This document shows positions 31,912 through 41,623 of a DNA stretch of 64,000 nt, piece after piece. Origin of the DNA: Bemisia tabaci (lineage: Eukaryota > Arthropoda > Insecta > Hemiptera > Aleyrodidae); NCBI RefSeq assembly GCF_918797505.1, contig NC_092796.1:28034098-28098097 (forward strand), in the 5' to 3' direction. The stretch's first letter is position 1; every line of letters begins with the position of its first letter. The position numbers and the translations under genes are program-made. The notes below the pieces were generated by a model that was given only the letters and a program-made list of their open reading frames with translations, ran no database searches and had not been told where the DNA came from.

Positions 31912-32134
31912 CTTTGGTAATTTTCTGGAGGATAACCTGCTTGTCTTCCTCGGAGCGGGGTTCACCAATCACGACGAAGAGGTAGGCTCCGGACAGGGGC
32001 GAAGGGGGTCCGACGGGGGGGTTGGAGGGTAGCTCCTGGGGGTCCTTCCTGGCCGACCCTTGAGCGGAGGAGCCCCCCGCGGCAGGAGCCTCCATGGACC
32101 TCGCTTCTGGCCGATTTTAACGATGATCTGCCAT
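31912..32134 (-). CDS. futsch: MAP1/futsch-like amino-terminal coding exon
   Basis: From the ATG at 32095 the minus strand encodes 61 codons plus one base, ending at AAAG|GTAGGA, a good 5' splice site (exon end 31912). The protein has a low-complexity Gly/Ser/Pro-rich leader (residues 1-35), then GAYLFVVIGEPRSEEDKQVI and LQKITK. That second part matches the start of the conserved N-terminal region of microtubule-associated protein 1 family members (MAP1A/B, Drosophila Futsch), which bind and stabilise neuronal and axonal microtubules. About 40 bases of 5' UTR precede the ATG, back to a pyrimidine-rich CAG acceptor near 32135, so an upstream non-coding exon is expected. The following exon, expected to continue with the conserved region, was not found to the left, so the next intron is either very long or leaves the window. 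GC content is distinctly above the flanks. Confidence 0.72.
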
Positions 32135-32209
32135 ATCACACGCAAAACAAAAACCATTAGTCCAAATGCGGAGGGTAAAGTGGACTACATTTTCCAATTA
32201 GGAACTACA

Positions 32210-32439
32210 ATTGGACGTATTTCTGTCAAACGGAACTAAGCGCCATAGAGGGAGGAAGGTAGAGGGGGGCTTGGCTTGGCGGCGGAATCGGGCGTCCGGC
32301 TTATTTCGTCCTATACTCGCAATGCTTTTCCATGGCGCTTGGGTCCGTTTGACAGGACGCGCTATCCAGGATTCTAAATTCCTCAAAATTAAGGCACTCA
32401 AATTGGCGCTTAGTTCCGTTTGATAGAAAGACGTCCAAT
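32210..32439. mobile_element. Foldback element family U, copy 3 (long variant)
   Basis: Left ATTGGACGTATTTCTGTCAA then ACGGAACTAAGCGCC; right GGCGCTTAGTTCCGTTTGAT then AGAAAGACGTCCAAT. The outer arms match other U copies, while the interior (GGCGCTTGGGTCCG) is variant-specific. It ends 230 bp upstream of the futsch-like exon on the minus-strand side, within the presumed upstream intron. Confidence 0.82.
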
Positions 32440-32449
32440 TTCTGTCCGA

Positions 32450-32678
32450 CACGGAAAAAAAAGAATTGCTGACTCAGCAATTCAATTGCTAAAAACAGTG
32501 AGTGCAATGTTTCAACACAGATTTTACAACAGAAAAATGCTACTTTAACCACCCCCGTGGTTAAATCAGTTTAGAATGTGGTTAAAGTAGCATTTTTATG
32601 TTGTAAAATCTGCGTTGAAACATTGCAATCACTGTTTTTAGCAATTGAATTGTTGAATCAGCAATTTTTTTTTCCGTG
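32450..32678. mobile_element. Family N hairpin MITE, copy 2
   Basis: CACGGAAAAAAAAGAATTGC pairs with GCAATTTTTTTTTCCGTG. The arms continue through CAATTGCTAAAAACAGTGA, GCAATGTTTCAAC, GATTTTACAAC and ATGCTACTTTAACCAC, giving about 100-bp arms with a short centre. High arm identity suggests a fairly recent insertion. Confidence 0.85.
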
Positions 32679-32761
32679 AAGTGACAGTTGACGAGAAGGG
32701 TATCATCAAACTCAAAATCGGAGCATGATGACAACGATTGCTGACACCGTTCCCGAGCATA

Positions 32762-33245
32762 CTGCCGCGCTGTCCTAAGGAAAAACGCCGTATAAACCTT
32801 CAGGCGTAGCAAAATTTCCTTTTATAAAACACGAATTTCCTGGTAACCTTTATGAATGTTTTTCTTCCATTTTGTCGGATAATGTTGCTTTTAATTTCAC
32901 CTAAAGTTCCTGAAAATTTAAAGGTAAAAAATGCATAACTTTTCTCGAAAATAGACATTTTATTGAAGGAGATTTGGCAACTCTCGAATGTTCATACGGC
33001 GTTTTTCCTTGGTACGGCAGAACTTGGAACTACATAAGACGGGAAACGGCAAAACGCGACGATTGAGGCGCTGCCGCTTAGTAGCGAACGTGCAATGCGT
33101 GAAGTATTCATGCAGCCTTGCAGGCACTATAACAGCGCGCACCGTGGAGTGCCTGTACGCGCTATGTATGAAGTATTCATGCAGTCTTGCAGGCGCTAAC
33201 CTGCGTTTTGCACCGTTCATACGGCGTTCTTCCTTAGCACGGCAG
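32762..33245 (+). mobile_element. Family C composite carrying satellite D, copy 1
   Basis: The left end is CTGCCGCGCTGTCCTAAGG. A first right end stops at 33020 (GGTACGGCAG). Then 33021-33213 holds a segment with two reversed D-like units (CGTGAAGTATTCATGCAGCC). A second family C right end (GTTCATACGGCGTTCTTCC) closes at 33245. The same composite occurs at 46217-46708. Flanks CATA and CACA are a possible decayed 4-bp duplication. Confidence 0.85.
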
Positions 33246-33429
33246 CACAGGGACCGTCCCTATAAACTACGTAACGCACTTTTTCGGTATTTATGAACGC
33301 TTTGCCAAAAGCCGCGCAATGAGCTATGTATTCGCATTGCCAGAAACTATCCTTCAAAAAATGTAATGAATGATGTCATCCACTGTGGTATAGTGAAAAC
33401 CATGGCGTCCTTCATCTTCAAGTTTTCCA

Positions 33430-33690
33430 AAGATCCACGCCGCGTTTTCAGTTTTGGAGTCCTTAATTAAAGTGGCAGCTCTGTCAATGTATTTGCTCCC
33501 TATCTTTGCACGGAAAGTTCGTCTTGATGTAGAGGTGGACTCTCAGGATAGCGTGGGATATCCCCTCCATTTTGGCCTCAACTTGAGAGCTTTATTGAGT
33601 TTGGGAGTTGATTTCAGGGAAATCCAGTGGCACCATTGTGTTTCTCCCAAACTTTTACATAAGAGTCAATAGGTAATCAAATCGCATCTC
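33430..33690 (+). mobile_element. Family T half element, copy 2
   Basis: CAATGTATTTGCTCCCTATC, GATGTAGAGGTGGACTCTCA, GATAGCGTGGGATATCCCC and CAGTGGCACCAT follow the order of the right arm of the large hairpin at 52110-52610. Only one arm is present here. Open frames across it are shared with the hairpin only as sequence, not as a plausible protein. Confidence 0.78.
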
Positions 33691-33792
33691 CTTTTCGCGT
33701 TACGTGGACAACTGACCCGTTGAAAAATAGATGAATGTACTCGTACCAGAACTATTTATGGGGTAGACGACGCAGCGTTTGCGATAAATCGT

Positions 33793-33895
33793 TGCTCCTC
33801 TAACGTGAGGGCGTAATTCTATCTCCGCCTGAGCCACGGAAAGCACTGAGTTATACGGAGAACAGGGCTCATCTGGGAATCGAGTTAGGTCCTTA
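33793..33895. mobile_element. Family V fragment
   Basis: GCTCCTCTAACGTGAGGGCG then ACAGGGCTCATCTGGGAATCG matches the arms of the element at 36522-36655 with divergence and loss of the right end. Confidence 0.5.
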
Positions 33896-34221
33896 TAAAA
33901 AAAGAAGCGACAAAATCAGCAAGTATCTCCCTGTTACTTCCTCTTCGTGATAAATACCTCCCATTTGTCGTCATGGCATGTACTGCAGGAGGCAGTATAC
34001 CTATCCACCAAGTCGTAACTTCCTCCCTCTTGACTCACCACCCTCAATACCTTGCTGCCCCCCCCCCCCCCCCAGGTGAATGTGAAACCCGACGAATTGT
34101 TAACATTACGTCATAGAGTACATCTCTGGTATTTGAATTTTACGCCAATCGTCCTACGGTTCATTTTGTCGTTAATGATTGAGTTTACCGTTATTGCACT
34201 ATCACGGTTCGGTGCATTCAA
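33896..34221. other. Unassigned interval with poly-C run
   Basis: A CCCCCCCCCCCCCC run at about 34060-34074 precedes AGGTGAATG. No gene; the 111-codon frame starting at 34052 is Pro-rich only through the C run and continues into family I. Confidence 0.55.
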
Positions 34222-34657
34222 TAGAGTCCCTTTATACCCAGAGTTAAGACAACTCACTTTAGGTTGGGCTGGAAGTGGCCTAAAAAAAAATCCAATTCTG
34301 ATTGGTTCTCGCTCATGGAGGCCGAAACGAGTGCACCAAGATGGCGGTACCTCGAATGTGAACAGGAATAATGAAAATATTACCTAATTGTGGTTTATCA
34401 AGAGTAAGTTGTTATTGCCATCGGTCCAAAATGAAAATAGATGAAGAAATTATTCACAAACCAATCTCATTCTCTTTCTAATTGATCAATTTGTTGATGT
34501 TGTTGTTTTTGTGTGACAGACATCGCAGGATTCCTGATCCTTATCCCTCAATATCGTTCGTTAGGGTGCACTCGTTTCGGCCTCCATGGCCAGCCAAGGC
34601 CGGCTGCCAGTCAGCTGATAATCGAGTTGTCTTAACTCTGGGTATAAAGGGACTCTA
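34222..34657. mobile_element. Family I hAT-like element, copy 2, with 8-bp target duplication
   Basis: Terminal repeats TAGAGTCCCTTTATACCCAG and complement. Exact 8-bp duplication GCATTCAA (34214-34221 and 34658-34665). It is collinear with the copy at 27550 and closely similar in sequence, including the CACCAAGATGGCGG block. There is no transposase frame. Confidence 0.94.
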
Positions 34658-35094
34658 GCATTCAATAGGTAATGAAGAACAACATGATGCGCTGGCCACA
34701 AGTTTCCATGGCATGAACGAGTTTGCTCAGTATATCCTTACATTTAGTGAGAATTAGGCAAGTATAGCCTGTAAGTACACAAAATTCGTCTTCCTCGTGA
34801 ATGAACGTAAATACGTTTAAACGTTAAACGCGCTGCCAATAGAAGCCATCTTCTTCTTTGTCTATAAATTCCAAAAATCAACGAGCAGGGATGGCAACCC
34901 TTTGTGTTCCATCTCCGTCCCCATCATCGCGAAAGTGTTAAATGTCTGCTGAATATACGGAATGCTTCCGGGGGATGCTTCTATGCCCATCGCTATAAGT
35001 ATGCCATTAATTCCAATAATTAACCGGCAGAGGTGGCAACCCTCTGTGCTCCATCTCCGTCCCTGCTGTCGTCGTTAAATGTTAGCTAACTGCG

Positions 35095-35299
35095 CTGCCG
35101 TGCTAAGGAAGAACACCGTATGGGCCTTTAGGCGTTTTCAAATTTCCTGGTAAACTTATGTATATTTTTCTGAAAATTTTGTCCGTAATTTCACCTGGAA
35201 CTCCAGGAGATTTTGAAGACAAATATTCATAACTTTCCTCAAAAATAAACATTTCATCGGTGGAAATTCGGCAACTCTCGAATGTTCATGTCACGGCAG
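35095..35299 (+). mobile_element. Family C element, copy with damaged right end, inside array E
   Basis: CTGCCGTGCTAAGGAAGAAC at the left, then the usual body (CTTTCCTCAAAAATAAACATT). The right end jumps from GAATGTTCATG to TCACGGCAG, lacking the usual ACGGCGTTTTTCCTTAG. It splits an E unit between GTTAGCTAA and ACACGGAAT. Confidence 0.8.
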
Positions 35300-35546
35300 A
35301 ACACGGAATCCTTTTGGAGGATGCTTCTACGTCTATCCCTATGTCTACTAATTCCAATAATCAGCCGGGAGAGGTGGCAACCCTTCGTGTTCCATCTCCG
35401 TCCCTGTCATCGCGAACGCGTTAAACGTTTGCTGAATACACGGAATGCTTTCAGGGAATGCTTCTACGTCTATCGCTATGTCTATTAATTCCAATAATCA
35501 GCCGGGAGAGGTGGCAACCCTTCGTGTTCCATGTCCGTCCCTGTTG

Positions 35547-35791
35547 CCGCAATCACATGCTGAATTCAGTAGCTGAATGTGGAAGTCAACAGTCATCGCC
35601 CAACGGCTGAAATTTCGCAAATTCGAGTTTTTTTCAACCAGATGTGTATCAAATCTATTCGAATAGTCCAGACAAATCCAATATTAGTCCGACGGCTGCT
35701 GAGAATTGTTGCTGATGCTGAATTTTGCGCGTGCCGATGATTTCCACACACAAGCAACATACAGCTCCCACATTTAGCTTGTGATTGCGGC
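35547..35791 (+). mobile_element. Family F element, copy 1, inside array E
   Basis: Terminal repeats TGCCGCAATCACA and TGTGATTGCGGCA. TGT flanks both sides, and the uninterrupted E unit has a single TGT in CCCTGTCATCGCG, giving a 3-bp target duplication. Related to the copy at 23745. No coding frame. The superfamily is unresolved. Confidence 0.8.
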
Positions 35792-35965
35792 ATGTCATCG
35801 CGAACGCGTTAAATGTTTGCTGAATACACGGAATGCTCTCGGGGAATGCTTCTACGTCTATCGCTACGTCTATTAACTCCAATAATCAGGCGGCAGAGGT
35901 GGCAACCCTCCGTGTTCCATCTCCGTCCCTGTCAGGGCGAACACGTTAAATGTTTGCTAAACACA

Positions 35966-36400
35966 CTTGCACGTCGGGGATGCTCCGGCCAGCTCGGACA
36001 CACGTCAACGAGCAGACAAACAGACGAGGGCGTGGGCGTTGTTCGGGGGTTGGGAACGGGCGCCTGGGGGTGGGGGTCGGGGCGGGGGGCAGGGAGCCCG
36101 ACTCGTCGGGTCTGCGTCCCGGTTTCCCTGGCTGCATCGCGTCGCAGCGAGTCGTGCCCAGCCGCGGCCGCGCCGGTTGCCAGGAGAACCCGGGAAAATC
36201 GATAGCGGGAACCAAGACACCGACTCAGCTGACGCGGCGACCCGGCCCGACGCGACGCCATGCGGAGCGGCGAAACGCCGCCGCCGCCGACGACCGGACC
36301 TGCACCCCCGTCGACCCCCCCTCCCCCCGCCTCCGGGAGCCGAGGCCCCCGTTCTGCGGGGCTCCTGCGTTTACCTGGATTAAGTGATATGAGGGATCAG
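35966..36400. promoter_or_regulatory. Strong CpG island; candidate promoter of the minus-strand futsch-like gene
   Basis: The most CpG-dense stretch in the window, with GCGGCCGCGCCGG and CGCCGCCGCCGCCGACG. Several frames are open on both strands for up to 145 codons, as GC-richness alone predicts. On minus, CCAG|GTAAAC at about 36376 is a consensus splice donor. The island lies 4 kb upstream of the futsch-like exon on that strand. On plus, an ATG at 36260 opens a Pro-rich 66-codon frame. The direction cannot be settled. Confidence 0.35.
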
Positions 36401-36521
36401 GCCGTTAGAATCTCCCCGGTGCCCTACATAAAATCTCGAGCTTTGGGGAGCCTCCGCTAGGCTCCATTGTGCCCATGGTTGGTTGGTTGGTTGGTAGAAG
36501 CGTTTATTTGGTGCTTTTAAC

Positions 36522-36655
36522 AATTCGGCGCTCTTCTGACGTAAGGGCGTATCTTAATTTTCAAATGAGCCCCATGAAGCATGGATGTATATGTGAAACA
36601 AGGCTCACGTGGGAATTGAGATACGCCCTTACGTCAGAGGGGTGACGAATTGAGC
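36522..36655. mobile_element. Foldback element family V, copy 1
   Basis: CAATTCGGCGCTCTTCTGAC then GTAAGGGCGTATCTTAAT pairs with ATTGAGATACGCCCTTACGT then CAGAGGGGTGACGAATTG. Arms of about 45 bp and a short loop. A (GGTT)n run lies just to the left (36478-36494). Confidence 0.82.
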
Positions 36656-36934
36656 CATTAGCACCTTAGAGGAGAGATCGAAATGGTGTAGTACAGAATT
36701 AAAAATTTAAAAAGCAGGGGTATCAAAAGGTAGTACAAAATTAAGAGTTAGGACAAAGAAAGAATACATTAAATTTGGAGATAATGCCCAGAGCAGAGAA
36801 CAATGGGTCGGTTGCGCTGGTCAGAGAATCGTGTGTGTTGGTGATTCTTGTAGGCTGGCTAAAAATATTAAGATCCGTCCGAACAGCAACTTTCTACGCT
36901 CAATCTTAACCGAGATATCGCGCTTTGTTGAACG

Positions 36935-37260
36935 ATAGAGAATTTGCTGGTGTCTGAAATTTGATGATTCGTGTTTAAGTGAAAACTACTGGATGAACTG
37001 AACACGAGGAAACCCTTGGTTCATGAATTGTACAATTATTGGAGGAGATATGACAAAATTATCTAATCTGCTAAAATACGTGTATTATTTAAATGAGAAA
37101 TGCCGCCAGATGATGTCACTAGGCGGTGCATTTTCTCACTTTTAAACCTATTTCTATACAGTTTCCCATATCAGAAAAAAATTATGAAAAATACTGTGAA
37201 ATCGACTCTTTAAGCACTTTCAGATGAAGCAATAAAATATTTTCAAGCAAATTCTCCATT
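36935..37260 (+). mobile_element. Foldback element family K, copy 3, nested in M
   Basis: Runs from ATAGAGAATTTGCTGGTGTC to GCAAATTCTCCATT. It keeps CACTAGGCGGTGCATTTTCT and AAATACTGTGAAATCGACTC. The CRE-like site is altered to GATGATGTCAC. Confidence 0.75.
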
Positions 37261-37265
37261 CGGTT

Positions 37266-37413
37266 TATGGCGTCATCCAACGGGTAGTGATACCCTTGGT
37301 TTCTTCCACGCTTTTCTCGTGTTGAGTAACCAGTGAAATTGCGTGGCTCCCTGATGATTGAAAGCGAGATGGAAGAAACCAAGGGTGTCACTACCGCGGC
37401 GGATGACGTCATA
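37266..37413. mobile_element. Hairpin element L, nested in M
   Basis: TATGGCGTCATCCAACGGGT then AGTGATACCCTTGGTTTCTTCCA pairs with TGGAAGAAACCAAGGGTGTC then GGATGACGTCATA. Arms of about 43 bp around a 60-bp loop. Single copy in this window. Confidence 0.75.
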
Positions 37414-37512
37414 GACCGACTCTTTCAAAGCGCGATACCTTGGTTAATATTAAACGAAGGAAGTTTCTATTTGGACGGATTTTTTGCTAATCTACAAGAA
37501 TCAAGCATCAAA

Positions 37513-38705
37513 ACATGACTCTGATATGACCCATTGAGGGATTTTTAGGACAAGGTGAATATGGGTGGTTTCTAAAAAAAATTGAGATATTAGTCATTTC
37601 GACTGAAATAAATCTTGATAAATACTCTGCGGAAAATTCGCAGATATATTAGCCAATTTTTAAGCATCAAGTGTGAGTTTTTCCCCGGCACGAGGCTCCA
37701 TATATGATTTTGAAACTTTAAACACGTATTTTTCAAAATAGGAGGAACTGTTCAATGCACTTATGCACTTTGCCCTCCAAGCCCCTCAATTGAACATCTT
37801 TTAGGGACAAGTGGCGATAAGTTTCTCTGGGGGATAATCGACTTGATCCGCTTAAATACACAGTGAGATACAACTTATTGTTAGTCCAGGAAAAGGCTGC
37901 CGAAACATGAAATTAAATAAAAACCCGCAACGTTTCGAAGTATTTCGCTAGGATCAAAAAACGATTGAACATTTTTGGGAGCCTTAGGTGACAGGTTTTC
38001 TCGAATAATTATCAACTCGATCAACGCACAAACACGATGCAATACATCTTTATCCGGGGGAAACGCTGCAAAACCAAGAAATAAACGAGAATCCGGGACA
38101 TTTCGAAGTTTTTCACTAGGAACCTAGTTTTCAACCGGAAAAACACAAATATAAGCGAGAAAAAGAGATCTTAATCTCGCGATAACAGCGACGATTTAGT
38201 TATCGCAATTTTTTCCTCTCTTTTTAATCGGTTGGATTCAATGAGGTTGCGAGACACTTCGACTTTCTCTAACTTTTCCCTGAATTTTGGAATATTCGGT
38301 GCAATCATATATTCCACATTCCTTACTTAGCGAGTTTGGGCTTTGTGGATAAAGGATGAGATCGGACCGTATCGCAGCGTTTTCCATGTAAAGCTTAGGG
38401 AGGCACTGCTTCACGGACATGTGAGGGTGACTTTGTAATTTGTGCTTCAAGTATGCATTCATCAACCACAGGGACTAGAGTGGAGAAACATAGGGAACGT
38501 TAAAATCGTATTGAGTGAAAGGTTGTATAATTTTCTGCCGGGCGAAATCTGTGAAAAATTCAGCACGAGCATACGCATTGATAACGATTGCCGCACGAAG
38601 AATGTCTTGTGGCCTACTTCAAAATTGAAGGCGAAACTACAATGCGCGTAGCCTCCACACCCTATTCATGTCGTTTATCTCCATTTTCAGTTAGAAGACG
38701 TTACT
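37513..38705. other. Unassigned interval
   Basis: About 1.2 kb. No recognised element ends. Frames at 38238-38465 (minus) and 38442-38651 (plus), 69-75 codons, have no domain. Confidence 0.45.
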
Positions 38706-38835
38706 AATTGAACGTATTTCTCCTAAACGGAACTATGTGCATAAAGACATGAGCCCTGAGACCCATAAGGATATATGATTAACAGGACTCACCTCATAAT
38801 GCACAAAGTTCCGGGTGACAGAAATACGTCCAATT
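38706..38835. mobile_element. Foldback element family U, copy 2
   Basis: Left ATTGAACGTATTTCTCCTAA then ACGGAACTATGTGCATAAAG; right ATAATGCACAAAGTTCCGGG then GACAGAAATACGTCCAAT. The CATGAGCCCTGAGACCCATA centre matches copy 1 in reverse. Confidence 0.8.
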
Positions 38836-39095
38836 GTGAAACCAGAACCATGCAAAAGTTTTAACAGGATGAGAAAATTCCGAGGTAGACGTAAAAAATT
38901 CCATCAAAGCTTGTAACGATTGAGTAAAATTAATTCTCTGACCACTGCAGGAGAAAAGCATCGTTACTCTAACAATGTTCATAGTGGATTCCTGCTCTGG
39001 TTGTAACTTCAAAGTTACTTTGAAACAAAAAGGACGATGCTTTGGTCCTGCTAACCATCAATATTACGTAATTACCGATACCAAAATAATTGCTA

Positions 39096-39230
39096 AAGCC
39101 TGCGTCACACTATCAAAATACCCCATCAAAATGTCAAAGTCAAGTGCTGTGATAGGTACAAGTCATCGAATAAGCAAATCACAACGCCTTGATATTTTGA
39201 TAGAGTATTTTGAAAGTGTGACACAGGCTT
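39096..39230. mobile_element. Hairpin element W
   Basis: AAGCCTGCGTCACACTATCA then AAATACCCCATCAAAAT pairs with ATTTTGATAGAGTATTTTGA then AAGTGTGACACAGGCTT. Arms of about 45 bp. Single copy here. Confidence 0.75.
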
Positions 39231-39539
39231 GACACAAATCGTCGTTTCCCACACGAAGGAACGTAACTTCATTCCAAGGTTGCAAAATTGACTCAAATAA
39301 TTCGAATATCTACAAGACCGTGGCTGCGCAATTTTTGTTCAAAATTTTTCTGATGTTTGCAAAAGACCAAGGAAAACCCCCGTGCAATTATCAGGGAGAA
39401 CCGCTCGGAATTTTCCTCGTAAAAATGCAATATGCGAGGAGGAATTTAGCAACATCTAAAAGTAGTTACCTTCTTTCGTCAGTCTGGCGACGAAATGTAA
39501 TATTGTAACGGCTAGAAAAGTAGGTAGGGCCTGAAATTC

Positions 39540-39805
39540 ATTTACAGGGTCGTCACAGAATTTAGGAAATGAAATTCCTTGACACTTCCCTGATTTCCCT
39601 GTCAAATTTTGGTGCAATTCCCTGACAATTTAAGATATGATAGGTGGTTAAGAAAGCATAATTGAAAATAGTTTTCAGGCAAAAGTTGTTAGAAACCTCA
39701 AACCCATTCTAGAGAGCAAATAAAGGTGATTTAACAAATTTTCCCTGACATTTCTCGGTTTTCCCTGACTTTTTAAAATTCCCTGACATTTCCCGGTTTT
39801 CCCGG
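39540..39805. mobile_element. Family X element (TTCCCTGACATTTCCC-rich)
   Basis: Starts near CAGGGTCGTCACAGAATTTAGG. CCCTGACATTTCCC-type motifs recur several times at both ends. Insect elements with CAGGG...GTCAC ends and this motif are commonly hAT-related. The right terminus cannot be placed. Related stretches lie at about 42100-42345 and 55085-55400. Confidence 0.5.
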
Positions 39806-40829
39806 CATTATGAGCATTGTAGAATCAACGAATATATTTAGCCGTCGTCTTCCAAAACTTCAACTTTCCCTCACTTAAGAACGTGTCACCGAGCAGGTTG
39901 AATGATGAGGATTCCGACGGTTTGCTTTGGGTAGAAAACCATTAGAATGTTCGAGAATATAGCTGCCTAAAAATTTTAACTTGAGCGTTTAAAAAAGGGT
40001 TGTAGAGTTTCATCTACCCTAAATCCAGAAAAATAGACGTAGAGGTTGTCGACTCGATGCCTAAGTGCGTACCTCGAATGTGCACAGAGTTTCTTCAGGT
40101 GATTTTGGAACTCGAAAACCAACCCCAAATTAAATGTGAATAAGTAACTGAAAATGAAATTTTAAAGGGAAAAGGCCGTGAGGAACTGCAAAGAGATATC
40201 CGTCTCCTCGTTGAGATCCGTAAGGAGAAAAATGCGGTCAACAAGACACACGTGGATTGTAAATTATCTCATTGTATATGCCAGACGCTGTCCATAAAAA
40301 CGCCGATAGAAAAACCAGCATCACTTGTAGATTCCATGCTCCGCAACCCAAGTTAATTACTGTGGATTCGACGATCTCACACGCGAAGCTAATTTGTTCA
40401 AATTCCCCTGAACGGTTTTGTTTTCCTTCTATAGGATCCAATATGCAACGAAAGTACTCGAAGTTGAGCGTGAAAGAAAATCTAAAAAGATTGAAAGTAT
40501 TTTCCAGGAATGCTTTGAGCATTATTTGCAAACGAAGAAAAATCCGGACACTTGGATGAACTAATTACAAGACGCTACCACCACGAAATGCAGGACTCGG
40601 AATCGGACAGGGGGTCGCTAAAAAGGTAGGCGAAAATTTGGAAGGTCGCACCAAGTGCACAGTCCTCAGGAAAGATTCAGAAAATGTTGGACGGAGTTTA
40701 AGCAACTTGAGGACGATTTGATCACGACAAGGATGCAGATGCAAAATGTTAGGGAGTTTGGTAATCTTAACGAAAGTAGATATCAACGAAGAAGCTACCG
40801 GACCACGTACTTCGCTTTACGACGTTGCA
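39806..40829. other. Unassigned interval
   Basis: About 1 kb; frames of 95-97 codons on both strands overlap at 40238-40559 and cannot both be real. No domain recognised in either. Confidence 0.4.
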
Positions 40830-41042
40830 GACATCTTGCCATACTTTATTTTCAACATTGATAACTACTCAACGCTAGTCCTTCAAAACTTACGAGATTT
40901 TTCTTCTTTGTCCGAAGAAAATTCTGAGAAAACTACAAGGAATGACATTGATTCGTTCTCCTTTAAAAGAATAAAATGGAAGCGGAAATTTTTGAACACC
41001 GCAAACGAGACACGTGATCTGATAGTTTCACTGTCGATATAG
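40830..41042 (+). repeat. Repeat Z, copy 1, with open frame
   Basis: TCCGAAGAAAATTCTGAGAA, ACAAGGAATGACATTGAT and TTCTCCTTTAAAAG match 63058-63116 in order, and the adjoining sequences are similar. The plus frame (40746-41042) stays open here, with SLSEENSEKTTRNDIDSFSF. The second copy does not preserve that frame well, so I call a repeat, possibly a pseudogene family, over a gene. Confidence 0.5.
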
Positions 41043-41623
41043 AAAAAAGAGAATCCCTAAATATGACAGTTGAAAAAGATGGATAACTTAAATAAAATTG
41101 AAAAAGAGGAAAAGGAAAGAAGGAAAAACCAGATGAAAATCTTTCGCGAAAAGGACACGCATCAGATTTTCCTACGGTGATACATTCGAAAAACCTTCAG
41201 TTAATGCTGTATTAAGTCTGATCCGTGCGATTGTGAAAGACCTCGCGCAAACATTGATTTATTTTTTTATTTTTATTTCTTTAAATTAATGTGGAGAGAG
41301 TGAATGAAATAAAATCGTCACATGCTTTCAAAATATAGGCCGATATTCATTTTAAACTTTTAGCAACTTAAAATTTTGCTACGTAAATATTGAAATAGAT
41401 TGCATCATCCTTCGCCTGATTACCAAACGTGAGAGCATCCCTTCGGTCTGAGCATACTGATAAGAAGGATTAGGTTAAACTAAAAAGAAAACGAAATGAA
41501 AACTGCAAATATGTTCATGGAAGCGGAGCAGAAGGATCATAAATTTCCTTCCGATCTCGCGATATGCGGGGCTGAATTCGACGATAAATTCAGCTTAAAA
41601 CCGCCCTTGATTACATAGCAATC
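41043..41623. other. Unassigned AT-rich interval
   Basis: About 580 bp with no repeat ends or coding frame recognised. Confidence 0.5.

Larger units (their letters stand above)
34870..35965 (+). repeat. Tandem array E (137-141 bp units), interrupted twice
   Basis: GGCAACCCT starts at 34893, 35034, 35376, 35513 and 35901. After subtracting inserted elements C3 and F1, the spacing is 137-141 bp. Each unit has CCATCTCCGTCCCTGTCATC, GCGTTAAATGTTTGCTGAAT, ACACGGAATGC and GTCTATTAATTCCAATAATC. The last block, complemented, closely matches the family P terminus (CTGATTATTGAAATTGATAG). The array may have grown from a P end. Confidence 0.85.
36845..37512. mobile_element. Family M inverted-repeat element containing K and L
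   Basis: The left arm (CTTGTAGGCTGGCTAAAAAT, GATCCGTCCGAACAG, GAGATATCGCGCTTTG) pairs with the right arm (CAAAGCGCGATACC, TTTGGACGGATTTTTTGC, AATCTACAAG) over about 90 bp. The arms are now separated by K copy 3 and hairpin L, so M predates at least one of them. Confidence 0.75.

Noticed and set aside
32188..32452. Overlapping 70-84 codon frames near the futsch-like exon as further exons
   Set aside because: They lie within the inverted arms of a family U element.
35950..36460. Several Pro/Arg-rich frames of 66-145 codons in the CpG island
   Set aside because: Frames are open on both strands in several phases because stops are rare in GC-rich DNA; no domain or consistent splice structure supports one.
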